From: Collybia mongolica
Lineage: Eukaryota; Basidiomycota; Agaricomycetes; Agaricales; Clitocybaceae
Length of the DNA stretch: 64,000 bases
Assembly (NCBI GenBank): GCA_013420905.1
Contig: JAAXNY010000008.1
Span: forward strand, 1,674,001 to 1,738,000
Direction: 5' to 3'
Shown: positions 1-11,565 of the stretch, piece after piece
How the letters are laid out: each line of letters opens with the position of its first letter
Numbering within the stretch: the first letter of the stretch is position 1
Translations under genes and position numbers: made by a program
Notes under the pieces: generated by a model
The model's database searches: none
What the model saw: only the letters and a program-made list of their open reading frames with translations
Told to the model about the DNA's origin: nothing

Positions 1-113
1 GCTCCTGCTATGCCAATGCTTTTCAACTGCTTGAACAGTGGAAATCCAGCATGTACTCTATTATAAAGGACAGGCAACCCTCAGTTTGTGTTAAGCACTG
101 GAATATACACCAG

Positions 114-129
114 AAGAGCTGTGGGTCAC
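114..129. repeat. Target-site duplication, left copy
   Basis: The 16 bases aagagctgtgggtcac at this site recur at 1080-1095, directly after a run of 16 A residues. Direct repeats bracketing a poly(A)-tailed segment are the mark of target-primed reverse transcription. Confidence 0.8.
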
Positions 130-1079
130 TGACACTTCTTGATCTTTTACCACCACCATCCGACCATGGGAATTCGTCCCTCCTGCACTAGGTCATCCCT
201 AAACTACCTAACACCTCATCCCTAATCAACATTGCCTTTCATCAGACCACTCTTTTGGCCTGGGCCACTATCCTTTTACACCATATCCAAATTTCTAACT
301 TATCAGAGCTGATCCTGACTATCTGCAGGGTCATCTCATCTTGCCTGTACTGGGGGCTTCACTAATCCGTTCACATCCACCTCATCAACTACCAGGCCAC
401 ACAAGGACACCACAACTCTTGTACTCTGCTTTGCGCAGATCCTTAGGGAGTGTCACTGCCAACATTTTCGATGATTCATTTGTACTCGCTTAACCACTAC
501 ACCCAAATACAAAAGGAGGAAGGGGTCTGGCCCCTGATCAGCTACTGTCCCTGCACAGAGCACACCTCTTGGGGAGAATGCCAGTTTATCGTCCAATGGT
601 GGGATTTGGCGGCCTCATTTTGGAGGGGAGTCATCGCTTTGGGAGAGTGGTGTGGAACAGGGGGGAAAGTAATAGGGGGGATTCAGGAGAGGGGGAGCAG
701 GTTTGAGGTATGGGTCGTTCATTTAGATTGGACAATTATCTTCAACACTGGGGGGGAGTAATGGGTTTCCAGGGCAACCTGAAAATACCAGGAGGGGAGT
801 GGAACGGGGTACCAACGTGAAGGGAGGGGACCATGCCCCGACAAGCGAAGGCAAACCTTTAAGGCATTGGGAGGTTCAGACATGGTACAGTACAATACCG
901 TTGGACTGCAGGTATCCTCAGTCTAGACCCGTAATATGACCTGGAGAGCAACTTAGTGTACAGATCCACCCTGTGGGCCCATTACAGATTACTTAGTGGT
1001 AATAGGTGTTTATGCCTGCATGTAGCTGGGTCAAACCCACATGTGCTTAATATTATTATATGACCAAAAAAAAAAAAAA
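130..1079 (+). mobile_element. Retroposed element with poly(A) tail (truncated LINE or SINE-like)
   Basis: About 950 bp lie between two 16 bp direct repeats, and the segment ends in an uninterrupted run of A (1066-1081). This arrangement is diagnostic of insertion by a non-LTR retrotransposon machinery. I see no reverse-transcriptase or endonuclease motif in any frame, so the copy is either a 5'-truncated LINE that kept mainly its 3' untranslated part or a long non-autonomous element. The open frame at 450-761 lies inside it and has no recognisable domain. The direct repeats are still identical, which suggests a fairly recent insertion. The element family is not identified. Confidence 0.72.
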
Positions 1080-1095
1080 AAGAGCTGTGGGTCAC
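1080..1095. repeat. Target-site duplication, right copy
   Basis: This is an exact copy of 114-129. The first two A residues overlap the poly(A) tail, so the true duplication is 14-16 bp. The CCCH-RBR gene starts 284 bp downstream. Confidence 0.8.
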
Positions 1096-1379
1096 CAAAT
1101 TTAGCTGAATAATTAATTAATCAAATTTAATCAATAATATTCCTGATCAGTATGCAAAATTACTAAGCGTTGCCCATCCCCATCATATTTGACAATGTTG
1201 ATATATTTGTTCTTTACATGACTTGACACATCTATTTGTTTTACCGAGCGTCACGGTGAATGAAACCGGAGGTGGATTGTACTGTGCAGCAACATCGCAT
1301 TCTTATCACTCATCTGAAGCGTTCCATAGGGACCAAAGATATTGGATATTCTCAACTGAGTTAGTTGAGGAATTCATCC

Positions 1380-4300
1380 ATGGCACAAATCTGTAAATTC
1401 TTCCAAAGCGGGACGTGCAAGTTCGGGGATTCTTGTGCAAACCTTCACGAATCAATTCCAATGAGCGGGGAAAGACCTGCTATTAAAGCACTTCGATTGC
1501 CCTGTGTATTCTTTAAGAGAGGGACGTGTAAGCAAGGAGCAGAATGCAAATTCTCTCATTCCATTCTTGTCAGTGATGGAAGTACCACTGGTAAGTGTTG
1601 TTTCGGGCTTCTACTTTTGTATCGAGTCATCCCAGATGTAGAATCAAAGGTCAAGAATGAAACGACCCGAACGATACCGTGCAGCTTTTGGCTCAAAGGA
1701 CATTGTATTCATGGCAATGACTGCCGATTCTTGCACCCCGGCGCACTTAAAGGACCTGATGCTCTTTCCGATCTTAGTAACGCTCATGACACAAGGCTCT
1801 CTGAGCCTAGCTCTCCACTCGACGGGCACGACGGTGGCGGCGCGTGGGACACAAATGCGTGGGGTGATAGTAAGGACAAGCATACGCTCAACAATGTTGT
1901 CCAACAAGTCGATCCTCTGGGAACAATCACACCACACTCGTCCAATTCGTCATCCGAAGATGATAACACAAGTAAAATTACAATGGTCCTCGATCTCAAA
2001 AGCTCTTTGCTCAGAAGGGGTGAAGACGGATCAATTGGCGTTGAAAACAAAAGGCCCGAAGACTACCCGTTACCTCCTTCTCCCGCAGCAGGCACATCCA
2101 ACCTAGACACAGATGTGACGGAGAGCACACAGGTGCCTCATCTCACAGGGATTTTACCCATAGGGAGTGTCAATGGATCATCTTGTGTATTCATTCAGAG
2201 AGGAACATGCGATCAAGGGACCACATGTAAAATCTCGCATTCCCTCGACAGTAGTCAGAAAGCTCCACTTGGTGTGTTAAGTCTTTTCGAAAATTTGAAC
2301 ATGATCCTAACCTGAAACAGAACAGGATTCTACCAATAAAGGGACACGACTGGTAGTTTGCGATTTCTGGAGTGCAGGGAAATGTATTTACGGCGATGCT
2401 TGTCGTTTCTTGCATTCGACAACCAATACTGTGTCAGATATCGAGAGCGCTCCTGGTGGTGGTCAGGTAGATGGAGATGGCAGTTTCAGGTCACATGCGC
2501 CGCCGCCCAACGATGACAGTTTAGCAAGCCACAACGACATGGAGTACACAGATCCGTGGGTTTCATCATCGAGCATACCATCCCTTCCTACCCTGCCAGA
2601 AAGTGATAAACACTCTTGTCATCAAGGGAATACGTCTGGCAACCAGAGTCCCCTTGCGCTTTGTATGTCGAATATAACTATTTCCCTACCGAATGGCGAC
2701 CATCCTGTCGTACATTCTCATCAGGGTTGGGAACAGCCAGATGCGGCGGGCCATAGTGACATAGAAACCCATGCACCTTCCTATACCCCGTTACTAGTGC
2801 ATAATCCACTCGGAGAGGATAACCAGGAACCAGATATAGACAATGACAGTTCAGTGATAGAAAGGACAGAATCTCTAGAAATACCAGAGCTAGAAGTCAT
2901 TCCACACTGGAGTGAATATGCGGATCCGCTCGTGGATCCATCTATTCCTTTCTGCAAATTCCATTCCCAAGCACGCTGTAATCAAGGCGATTTCTGCACC
3001 TTCCGGCACTCCCTATCAGTCAATGAATATGCCCTTCTGTTTCGTGAAGCCCAACCAGCCCTCTGGAGTTCACAGGCCCAGCGCGTGCGTGCAGGCTATA
3101 CCAAACCAGTCTCGGCATCTACTTTTGGTATTTGCAAATTCTATCCGCTCGGGACATGCCGTAATGGGGACGTTTGTACCTACCTCCATGTGCCCCCTAG
3201 TAACCCCGTACCTGTACCTCAGGAAGAGGGAGAAGCGTGGGGTAGCGACGACGATGCACATATATCATCACAGCCTGGCTGGGACCCGCAAGCATGCTGG
3301 GAGTATTCAAAAAATGGTTATTGTAAGAGAGGTGATACCTGCCGTTACCGTCATGAACTGCCAGAGTCTTCGGAACAGACGACCGACGAATGGGGGTTTG
3401 ATGAGGGAGATAAATCGAGCCCATGGGTTGACACACGAATGCCCGTACAGCCCAAACCGAGCTCGCAGATGTGTCGGGAATATTTAAGAACTGGTTATTG
3501 TAGAAGAGGTGAGGAGTGCTACTACCGTCATGAAAAGTTGGAATACCCAGAACAGAAAAAATATGAACAAAAAGAAGATGAGGAAGATGGATGGGGATTG
3601 CAGAACAACAATGAAAAGACTGGTCGACGACTACCTTGCAAATATCATGTTCAAGGACATTGTCGAAGAGGGGACGACTGTGGTTACCTTCACGGTGATC
3701 AGGGAGGTGCGAGCGAAGATGCCAATGGGTGGGTCGACCCACCCAAAAGTGATTGGGACGCCCCACCGATTGATAGCTGGGCAATTCCAGATATCGCGGA
3801 AGAAGGAATTGCGGAGCCCAGCGAAACCCCTGCCGAACCTGAAGAAACAGTTACACCCGGTGGCTGGCCTCTCAACGACGATGCTACATGGGACGTGACA
3901 TGGACAGTTTCAGAGCCTGAACCATGCCCATTTTACCTTAAAGGGGCGTGCAGGAAAGGTAAATGGTGTACCCTCTCGCATAAAGATCCAGAGTCATCTT
4001 GGGGCGATGAAAAGGCAGAACCTACACCCTGGGATGTTTCCAAGGATAACGATGATCACCTTGATGAGAGCTTCCCATCGAAGCAGGATCCATCTCTGAA
4101 CCAAGAGCAAGAGGACCAATCAACGGCGGGAGGACTGGATACAAACACGACGGAGGTTGACGAGCCCCACTCTCCCACCGATGACGAGAAGACGTGGTCT
4201 GTGCCGTGGGCGAATGATGCCAACGCACCCGATGAGCCCCCTCAAATCAACGCTCCTTGCCTGGCATTTGGGCAGGGCTACTGTAAATGGGGTGATGCCT

Positions 4301-6516
4301 GCTTCTACCTGCACATCAGTCCTTCTGATCCCACCTCTCAAGCTCAAGAGCTTTCCCTGGTTGAGGTTAACTTCTTTCACCTTCTATTTGTAGTCCATAA
4401 TTGAGGAACGGATTTTAGAGCCCTCTAAGTGATCAAGTAGTCAAGAAACCATCAGAACAAGAATTGGAAGTTGATGACCAGGTGTGCATCATAGACCAAA
4501 TTTTTATGACCTCCGCTGATCTATGTATGGCAGAATAACAAAACTGCGGATTCACCACTGGAACCCGTAAACGTTGTCATCAAACGGTCAATATTTGGTT
4601 GCACCGTGCAATTTAACGCAGAATGCTTGCCAATAGACATTATGTCCGCATCCGAATCTTGTCGTGTTCACCTCGCCAATTTATCACCAGAGGTTCCTTA
4701 CGATGAAGAGTTTCGGAACAACATCATAAGCCTTTACGGTACTCTCAAGGATATCACACTCAACGAGACCGAAACAGCCGCCACCGCTACACTAGAGTGC
4801 AATGATTATAACAAAGCCGCTGAGGCCGTCATGCAACTACATGGCCAAACGTATGATTCCATGGAGGTGTGGGCGCGATTGGATTCAGTGGCGGAAACAA
4901 GGCTGTCATCTCCTCTAGTTAGCCATTCGGTCAAGGTTTCCTGGCCCGCACCAAGCACTTTTGCGTGGGTATATTACCCGACAATCACGATAGCGAAGGC
5001 CGAAGTAAACCGTCTCGACGGGAAGCTTTTCGAAGGTAGAAGACTCAAGACAGACTTTCCAAAACCTCGACCTAGGCAGGGCGGACCTTATCCCATCAAA
5101 GTTGCTAATATACCTGCCGACTCAAGTATAGAGGCTGTTAAAGCTTTATGTGATGGCCACAAACTTGTGCAGCTCGGAAAACCTTCATATAATGCCTCAC
5201 CCACGTCCGATATCCGCTCGCTTCTCGAGGACTCCGGTCCTCTCGACTTCCTCGATATTCTTCCGTCCGACAGGACCAACACCAAGGTCACTGCTTTCGC
5301 CCAATTCAACGCTGACTCTTCATTGTTATCGGACCTCATATCGTTAAATGAGGTGAAACAACCGTTCATAGGCGATGGCGTGCTCGGGATTCAACCCGTG
5401 TATCATGTGAAGTACAATATCGCCCAAAGACACCTTCAGCTAGTTCGCGACGAGGTCAATCAACTCCGTGACACATGCAGAAACCAGTGTAGCATTTTCG
5501 CTTATGACCTCGAAGACCCATCTACTATCCATCTTTCGGCGTCGCTTGAAAATACTGCGGCATTTGGCCGTACAAATGCTGCACTACAAATACTGCTGCG
5601 CGGCGAGATAATGACCTCTAATGGCGAAAAGATCTGGGACGAATATTTCGATCTTCCAAGCGGTGCCACGGCAGTGGAAAAGCTGAACGCCAAAAATCCG
5701 TATCGAATAATACTTGAGAACTTGACTCAAACCATTCGGGTTGTTGGCAGCGAAAAGGGACGACAACAAGCACGATCCCTTATCCCTCGATTATTAGCGA
5801 AGGTTCGTGACTTGCGGCACATGATGCCTCTCGATAGATCCACCCTCGCACCACTTTTGGACGGAGGAATGCAGCATCTGATCGATGACCTTGGAGCAAA
5901 CAAGGTGACTTTGATGATTCGAGCCCCGGCCTTGGTTGTCAGAGGCGAGGCGGCCGTTCACGACAAGGTGCAGCACTTCCTCAAATCCCTTACTCCACAA
6001 TCAGGCCCAGAATCGGGGAAAAGCGTGACGTTCGAGAGGCGCGAGTCGAGCTGTGTAGTCTGTTATCGTCAACCCATGTCGTCCATCAAGTTACCTTGCA
6101 GACATGTCTACTGTGAGGCATGTTTGCAACATGTCTTGCGGTCGTGTGTGGGCCTCCCATTTATTTCACCCAGGTGTATTGCTGTGGCAGAGGCGACTGA
6201 GGAAGAGCCCACTGGGCTAGATCTTCAGTGCACGGAACAAATACCATACACTGTGGTTCGTGATGTTCTCCCGATATTGGATGAAGTAACCCTTTTAAGA
6301 TCTTCATTCCTTTCTTATGTTTGTTCTCGCCCAGAAGAATTATTCTTCTGCCCTACTCCTAATTGCGAAACAGTTTACAGGTCGCGGGAGGAACACACCG
6401 TATTTCGATGCCCATCCTGCTCGGTACGGGTCTGCTCCACGTGCCGCTATGAATACCATGAAGGATTGACGTGCGATGAACGATCCAGTTTCTGTTGGGA
6501 ACCTATGAACGCCTGA
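1380..6516 (+). CDS. CCCH zinc finger / RRM-like / RBR ubiquitin ligase-like protein, RING2 missing
   Basis: Model exons: 1380-1590, 1636-2271, 2321-4359 (or 4365), 4419-4481, 4534-6516; phases close and give about 1643 aa. The N-terminal half holds twelve CCCH fingers of the form C-x7/8-C-x5-C-x3-H (first CKFFQSGTCKFGDSC, last CLAFGQGYCKWGDAC) separated by acidic, Trp-rich linkers. The second half has two RRM-like stretches, a KH-like stretch, a RING1-type cluster (CVVCYRQP...CRHVYCEAC) and an IBR (FFCPTPNC...CPSC...CSTC...HEGLTCDE). CCCH plus RBR fusions are a known fungal E3 architecture with presumed RNA binding. Here the frame stops right after the IBR. No RING2, which carries the catalytic Cys, is visible downstream, though a short SSFCW just before the stop may be its remnant. 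The start at 1380 is the first ATG before finger 1. The gene may be inactive as a ligase or a recent pseudogene. Confidence 0.75.
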
Positions 6517-7775
6517 TATATCTACATAGAAATTTCCTACCGTATGTGTGTGAATTGAGGAATGTGCGATATGGGAACATTGTCGTTGTAAGAGGGACCA
6601 ATGAGCATTTCTTCGAGTCTAGTGGCGGCCGCACGCCTACATCACTGAATGTGAGGTTGGTTGAACAGCCCATAATTGGCATGGCTGAGAAGAGAGGCTC
6701 AAGCCGGGATCGGTATATATGCAACCGTTATTTTACGGAATTCACGAACATCTGTAATCTGCATGTCCAATTGATGACGGCGAACCCATCCCTAGCCCTG
6801 GTGACACGATCCAGAGTACATACAGTCGGGGACAAGAAATACACGTGTTTTCTCCAGATACGCCATCACCCAAACAGTCCTTGTTTACAATTCCGGGCAG
6901 GAGTGTTTAAAACGCACAGAACTAATCAAGTGTATGTAGTGTGGCGAACTTGTCATCGCACCTGTCAAAGAATTTTGGTATGTCTCTTTCTTCACCCCTT
7001 GCTCAACAGAAATCAAACAGTGGCATGGTATGAGTAAAAGCAAAAAATTCATTCGGAACTCGCTCACTCTCCCGACCACCATTATTCAGGCATTCCCGCT
7101 TGCCATCTCGGTAGATTATCCCGGGCCAGTCCCATTGACGGTGCTTTTGACGAGATCTAGCACACACGCTGGTGGTATTACACAGGTATGTCCCTTGTCC
7201 TGCGCGGAGGTATGGTACAGAGCGTACACTGGGAATGGAAACGCTAAAGCTGCCCTATTAATGGCGCGAAGGTTCATTGCGGGTTGTCAGGGGTAGAAAC
7301 AGCGGATGGGTTGGGTTGGTAGAGGTAAGAGAAGGAAATGATCGAAAGAGGTGAATGATGGAAATAAGTTGTCCTGTTTCGTTTGATCTCTTTTCTATGT
7401 TCAGGATATTGTCCCCAAGGTACTTTGCGTATGAAGGAAGCATTGCTAATTCTTCCAAGAGTATCGTCGAGTGGACTTCTTGCTTATAACATGCTATCAC
7501 CTTGCTGAGATGTGTAGAGCAGGCTCAACTGGAAAACACTAATCGAAAAGGATGTCGGGGATGGTTATTCCATGGAAACAACACTTGTGAAAGAGATAGT
7601 ATATTAAAGCCGGATCTTGAAATGTGAATGTGAACGAGAACTATTCGGGTTTGAAGTTGAAGTGATTCTGCATTTTGCACTGGAGCATGTCAAACACCTA
7701 AGTGCACCCTTGTAGGCAATAATTAAATAGTTACACTTGATCGTCCAAAGAACCCATCCGGAGTATAATAATCCT
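6517..7775. other. Decayed sequence after the CCCH-RBR gene
   Basis: No intact gene is visible. Short coding-like pieces occur in shifting + frames. One reads IPSPGDTIQSTYSRGQ onward near 6790-6910. A second reads ELIKCM, stop, CGELVIAP near 6920-6970. The frame changes and the internal TAG suggest remains of one or more broken genes, possibly including the lost 3' end of the RBR gene. I could not assign a family. 7300-7775 shows nothing beyond the 3' flank of RIB3. Confidence 0.4.
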
Positions 7776-8644
7776 CTATATTTTTCCGTCCACAAAGGGG
7801 TGGTGTCTCCTCCACTCGGCCAACATCTCCACGCTGATAATTTTCAGACCCCAACGATCTGCGAACGCACGGCAGTCGTCCCGCCGTGCCATGCTTCCTT
7901 CAGGATCGTCATTCACCAGTTCGCACAGCACACCTGCGGGAAACTGGCCAGTGAGGAGACACAAATCGACGGCGCTCTCTGTGTGGCCTTTGCGTGTGAG
8001 GACGCCGCCCTCCCGTGCACGGAGAGGCACCATGTGCCCGGGTCGAGTAAAGTCGTCGGGTTGAGACATGGGCGATGCTAGTGCCCGTACAGTTGTGCTG
8101 CGGTCATAGGCGGAGATCCCTGTGGAGGTTCCTGCGATATTCTATCAGATCAGAATTTAGAGAGCACAGTGAAGGGAGGTACCGTGCTTGTAGTCTACGG
8201 TGACGGTGTATGCCGTCCTGTGGCGTTCCTGGTTGTCTGGGACCATCATCGGGATATCGAGCTCGTCTAATCGATCTCCGGGGAGAGCGATGCATATGTA
8301 GCCACTGCAGAGGTGTTAATTTCACATGTGGAGAGAAGAGTTTTTTTTTTTTCTAGCGTGCACCTGGTATGTTTAATCATCCACGCCATCTTTTCGGTGG
8401 TGCACTTGCTGGCAGAGATGATGAGGTCGCCCTCATTCTCGCGGGCCTCGTCGTCCATGACTACTAAGAATTCCCCGGCCGCGAAAGCGGCGAGTGCGTC
8501 GGGCATAGTGTCAAATGTAAATACTGTCCGTTGTGGGGCCCCGATGACCTCGGTTGGCCGCCATAAAGGGGGCGAGGTGGGTGCTTGTACCTGTTTGAGG
8601 GAAGTATGGGACATGGGGGTAGGAGGCAAAGCGACGGGAGCCAT
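7776..8644 (-). CDS. RIB3: 3,4-dihydroxy-2-butanone 4-phosphate synthase
   Basis: Exons on the minus strand: 8364-8644, 8183-8304, 7776-8131 (252 aa). The enzyme converts ribulose 5-phosphate to the four-carbon precursor of riboflavin plus formate, using Mg2+. Family landmarks are the acidic metal/substrate motif RENEGDLI (residues 68-75), [34 protein letters not shown] and the HTE-containing [12 protein letters not shown] near the C-terminus. Length is slightly above the yeast enzyme (208 aa) because of an N-terminal extension of about 40 residues. Both introns (59 and 51 bp) are GT-AG and restore conserved motifs exactly. It is divergent from the phosphate carrier gene, with 619 bp between the starts. 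Confidence 0.95.
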
Positions 8645-9263
8645 GAAATTCGTTTGTCAGGGTTAGGAGATATGATAAGTCGGAGGTATAGGCTCTCAAT
8701 AAAACAACTGGGGCTTTATATACTCATGAGGGAAATGCGTGACATATGGTGGGAGGAGGTAGTAATAGCGAGCCGGTGTTACAGGACTGACTGCAGATTT
8801 CTGGGAAATCACGATGTCGAGGTCACTCGTCTCATACAAAAAGCTGATAAATTTCGATCAGCTTACAGCTCACTTATTTCTAATAATTAATCGTGACCTG
8901 TAAACATTTATTGGCACCGACTCGGAGATGTGAAACTGCCAATACATGTATGTGCAAGGACACATGTACAAGAGTGCACACTGGGATGTAATTTGTATAA
9001 TGATTTCTTGTACATGAAATGAAGACGATTACCGTTTTTTGCAGGCAAGTGCTTGGCGGCTTGTAGCCGGCATGAACGGCTGATGATTGGGCCGGCGGAT
9101 CCCGGAAGGAAACGGGCGTTAACAAGTTTTTTTGGGTCGGATCCGACTGGCCTTCATCGTATTCTTTCTCCGTCACCACCACCACCGACCGAGTCGCGTT
9201 CGCTGCTTCGACTGCTTCAGTCCAAGCCCCTAGACTTCCTTTAGACTTCCTTTCTTCTCTACC
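8645..9263. other. Divergent intergenic region RIB3 / phosphate carrier
   Basis: This stretch separates two divergent start codons and must hold both promoters. CT-rich sequence (about 9160-9260) precedes the carrier ATG, as is common in fungal housekeeping promoters. I see no gene, repeat or structured RNA in it. Confidence 0.5.
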
Positions 9264-10432
9264 ATGTCGCAGATCACTCCCAAGTGGGATGCCAGGTGTG
9301 CCTTTTCCCTCTCCGAATTTGGTATTCAGCTGACCTGGCTCTAGACTCGCTGGTCCTGTCCCTCATGATGCTCTCTATTACGCCAAATGCATGCTCGGTG
9401 GTGCTATCGCTTGTGGTATCACTCACGCTGGTATCACACCGCTCGACGTTGCAAAATGTAATATGCAGGTAAGCTTCTTCTTTTTCTTCAATTTTGCTAT
9501 CAAATTCTTTGGTCGTTGACGCGTCTGCCTCTATCAGGTCAACCCCGCAAAATATAACGGTCTGGCGCCCACTGTCAAGCTACTGTTGAAGGAGGAGGGT
9601 GCCAATGGTATCTGGAAAGGTTTCGGTCCCACTCTCCTCGGCTACTCGCTGCAAGGCATGTTCAAGTACGGTCTCTATGAAATTTTCAAGGACGGGTACA
9701 GCAACCTCGCTGGTGAGGAGGCAGCGGAGAAATACAAGCCCCTCATCTGGCTCGCTGGTTCCGCATCTGCTGAAGTCTTCGCCGATATTGCCCTCTGCCC
9801 TCTTGAGATGACCAAGGTTAAAATCCAGACCAGCCAGGGAGGCAGCTTCCCCATTGCCTTTGGTGCTGCACTCAAGGAGATGAGTAGGACAAAGGTTGAG
9901 ACTCGTTATCCCTTCGGCTCCCTCGTTCCCCTCTGGTCACGTCAGGTTAGTGTCATTCGCTCTGACATACATGGCTCATTACTCAACTCTATACGGTCCC
10001 GTAGATCCCTTATACCATGGCCAAGTTCTTCTTCTTCGAGAAAATTGTCCAGCTCTTCTACACACACGTCTTCACCGAACCCAAAAGTACTTACAGCAAG
10101 GGTACTCAGCTCGGTGTTACATTCGCTTCAGGTTACCTCGCTGGTGTTGTCTGTGCCATAGTTTCGCATCCCGCCGACTCCCTCGTCTCCCTTCTTGGCA
10201 AGGCTGAGAACAAGGGCAAGTCTGTCGGGAAAATCGCCAGTGAGGTCGGCGTCATGTCTTTAGCTACCAAGGGTCTCGGCACCAGGGTTATTATGATCGG
10301 TGTGTATTCACTCCCATTTCCTTTGTAGCATCACTCTAATCAGTGACTGTAGGTACTCTTACTGGCTTCCAATGGTGGATCTACGATTCATTCAAGAGCG
10401 CTATGGGTATGGGAACGACTGGTGGCAAGTAA
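9264..10432 (+). CDS. Mitochondrial phosphate carrier
   Basis: Exons: 9264-9295, 9345-9468, 9538-9945, 10005-10299, 10353-10432 (312 aa). It is a mitochondrial carrier family protein of the inner membrane that imports inorganic phosphate with protons. The three tandem repeats carry Px(D/E)xx(K/R)-type signatures: [21 protein letters not shown] and [11 protein letters not shown]. The sequence around [14 protein letters not shown] is typical of the phosphate carrier (yeast MIR1/PIC2) rather than other carriers. Length matches the family (about 300-315 aa). All introns are GT-AG, 49-69 bp. Assignment to MIR1 versus PIC2 is not possible by eye. An AATAAA lies at 10654-10659, downstream of the stop. 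Confidence 0.94.
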
Positions 10433-11565
10433 TCGTATCAACCTCAAAAATCTGCGCTTCATGGTCGTGAGTTACATCCTCGACGAGTCTTCTTCTAAAA
10501 CTAACCAATTATAATAGGACTGTTGCACAGAAATTTTCCTCTGTATCATTGCTGTTATGCACAGTCTCTCGGTCATTAGATTATTGGTACTTTCTCTCCT
10601 TGTCGACCGCCCCTCATTCTTCACACCTACATTGTAGAATGGAAACTTACCTTAATAAAACACTGGACTATTTAAACTTGCGCAGTCTATCAGATGAGGA
10701 GAATACACTTATAAGAACTGTTGGATAGAAAAGTTGGGAACCATTAGACCTTGTGCTCACCACCCCTTGGTACAGGGTTGCAATTCCTGGCTAGGACCTG
10801 TGCCTATCGTTGGGCTGGTAAACCGGGCGGGAGAAGTGAGGAACGGGTCACTGAGCTAATCAGATAAGAATCCGGTTATATGCCTTCCTCTCGGGTTGGT
10901 CGGTAGGGGGTGTGGTCGAAGATGGCTGCGTGAATAAGAGCGGGAAAATCCACGTCAAGTGTGGCTTAGGGTAAGCAGCACTCAAAAGGCGTCATTAAAA
11001 TATCTCTAAAGTACGTTGATTATATTCAACTGTGGTGGGTCACTCCATGCGAACCTGTCAGTACGTTGCAGGCGCTGAGATTTTGATAGGTAATATCTCG
11101 GGTACCAGTAGTCGGACGCTGACGGACGCTGCGGTCGCCAGTCAAGGGTTGTATAGTGAATGATGGTTCTGAAACGTGTATTATCGTCGGAAATTGGTTT
11201 TCAAACCCTGGACATAAAAATGAAGCAAAGGACTACAAGTTCGGTACGCGGATGGTCAGACTCGGATTTGTATCAAATACGCGACAACATCCCGTTTCAC
11301 GAATTTAGCGTTCTGCAATTGTTTGTGCTCTATCTTCATATAGAGCGTATATCTAAAAAAGAAAGCAGTGTAAAAGCGACACGTGCAAAATCCCTCCTCC
11401 TAATCCATAAACTTACAAGGCGCAGTCACAGGCACGCGTTCTGTCATCAGTAATTCCGGCGGGGAGGCTATGCCGCAAAGAGATCGTTGCCATCTCTGAC
11501 AGACGCCGCAGTCTGCTTGTGTCCCTAAATCATCCTTCGCAAGCGAAGCCATCGACAAATTCGCC
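10433..11565. other. Intergenic, no gene seen
   Basis: The first about 230 bp is the 3' flank of the carrier gene and includes an AATAAA at 10654. The remainder shows no long or conserved reading frame, no tandem array and no terminal repeats. The short frame at 11160-11453 has no recognisable content. Confidence 0.5.

Noticed and set aside
450..761. 103-codon plus-strand frame
   Set aside because: It lies inside the poly(A)-tailed insertion, has no recognisable domain and is Gly/Trp-rich in a way typical of G-rich DNA read by chance.
1644..2106. Overlapping frames on both strands over the CCCH gene
   Set aside because: They are shadows of the zinc-finger exons; only the frame with repeated C-x8-C-x5-C-x3-H carries family signal.
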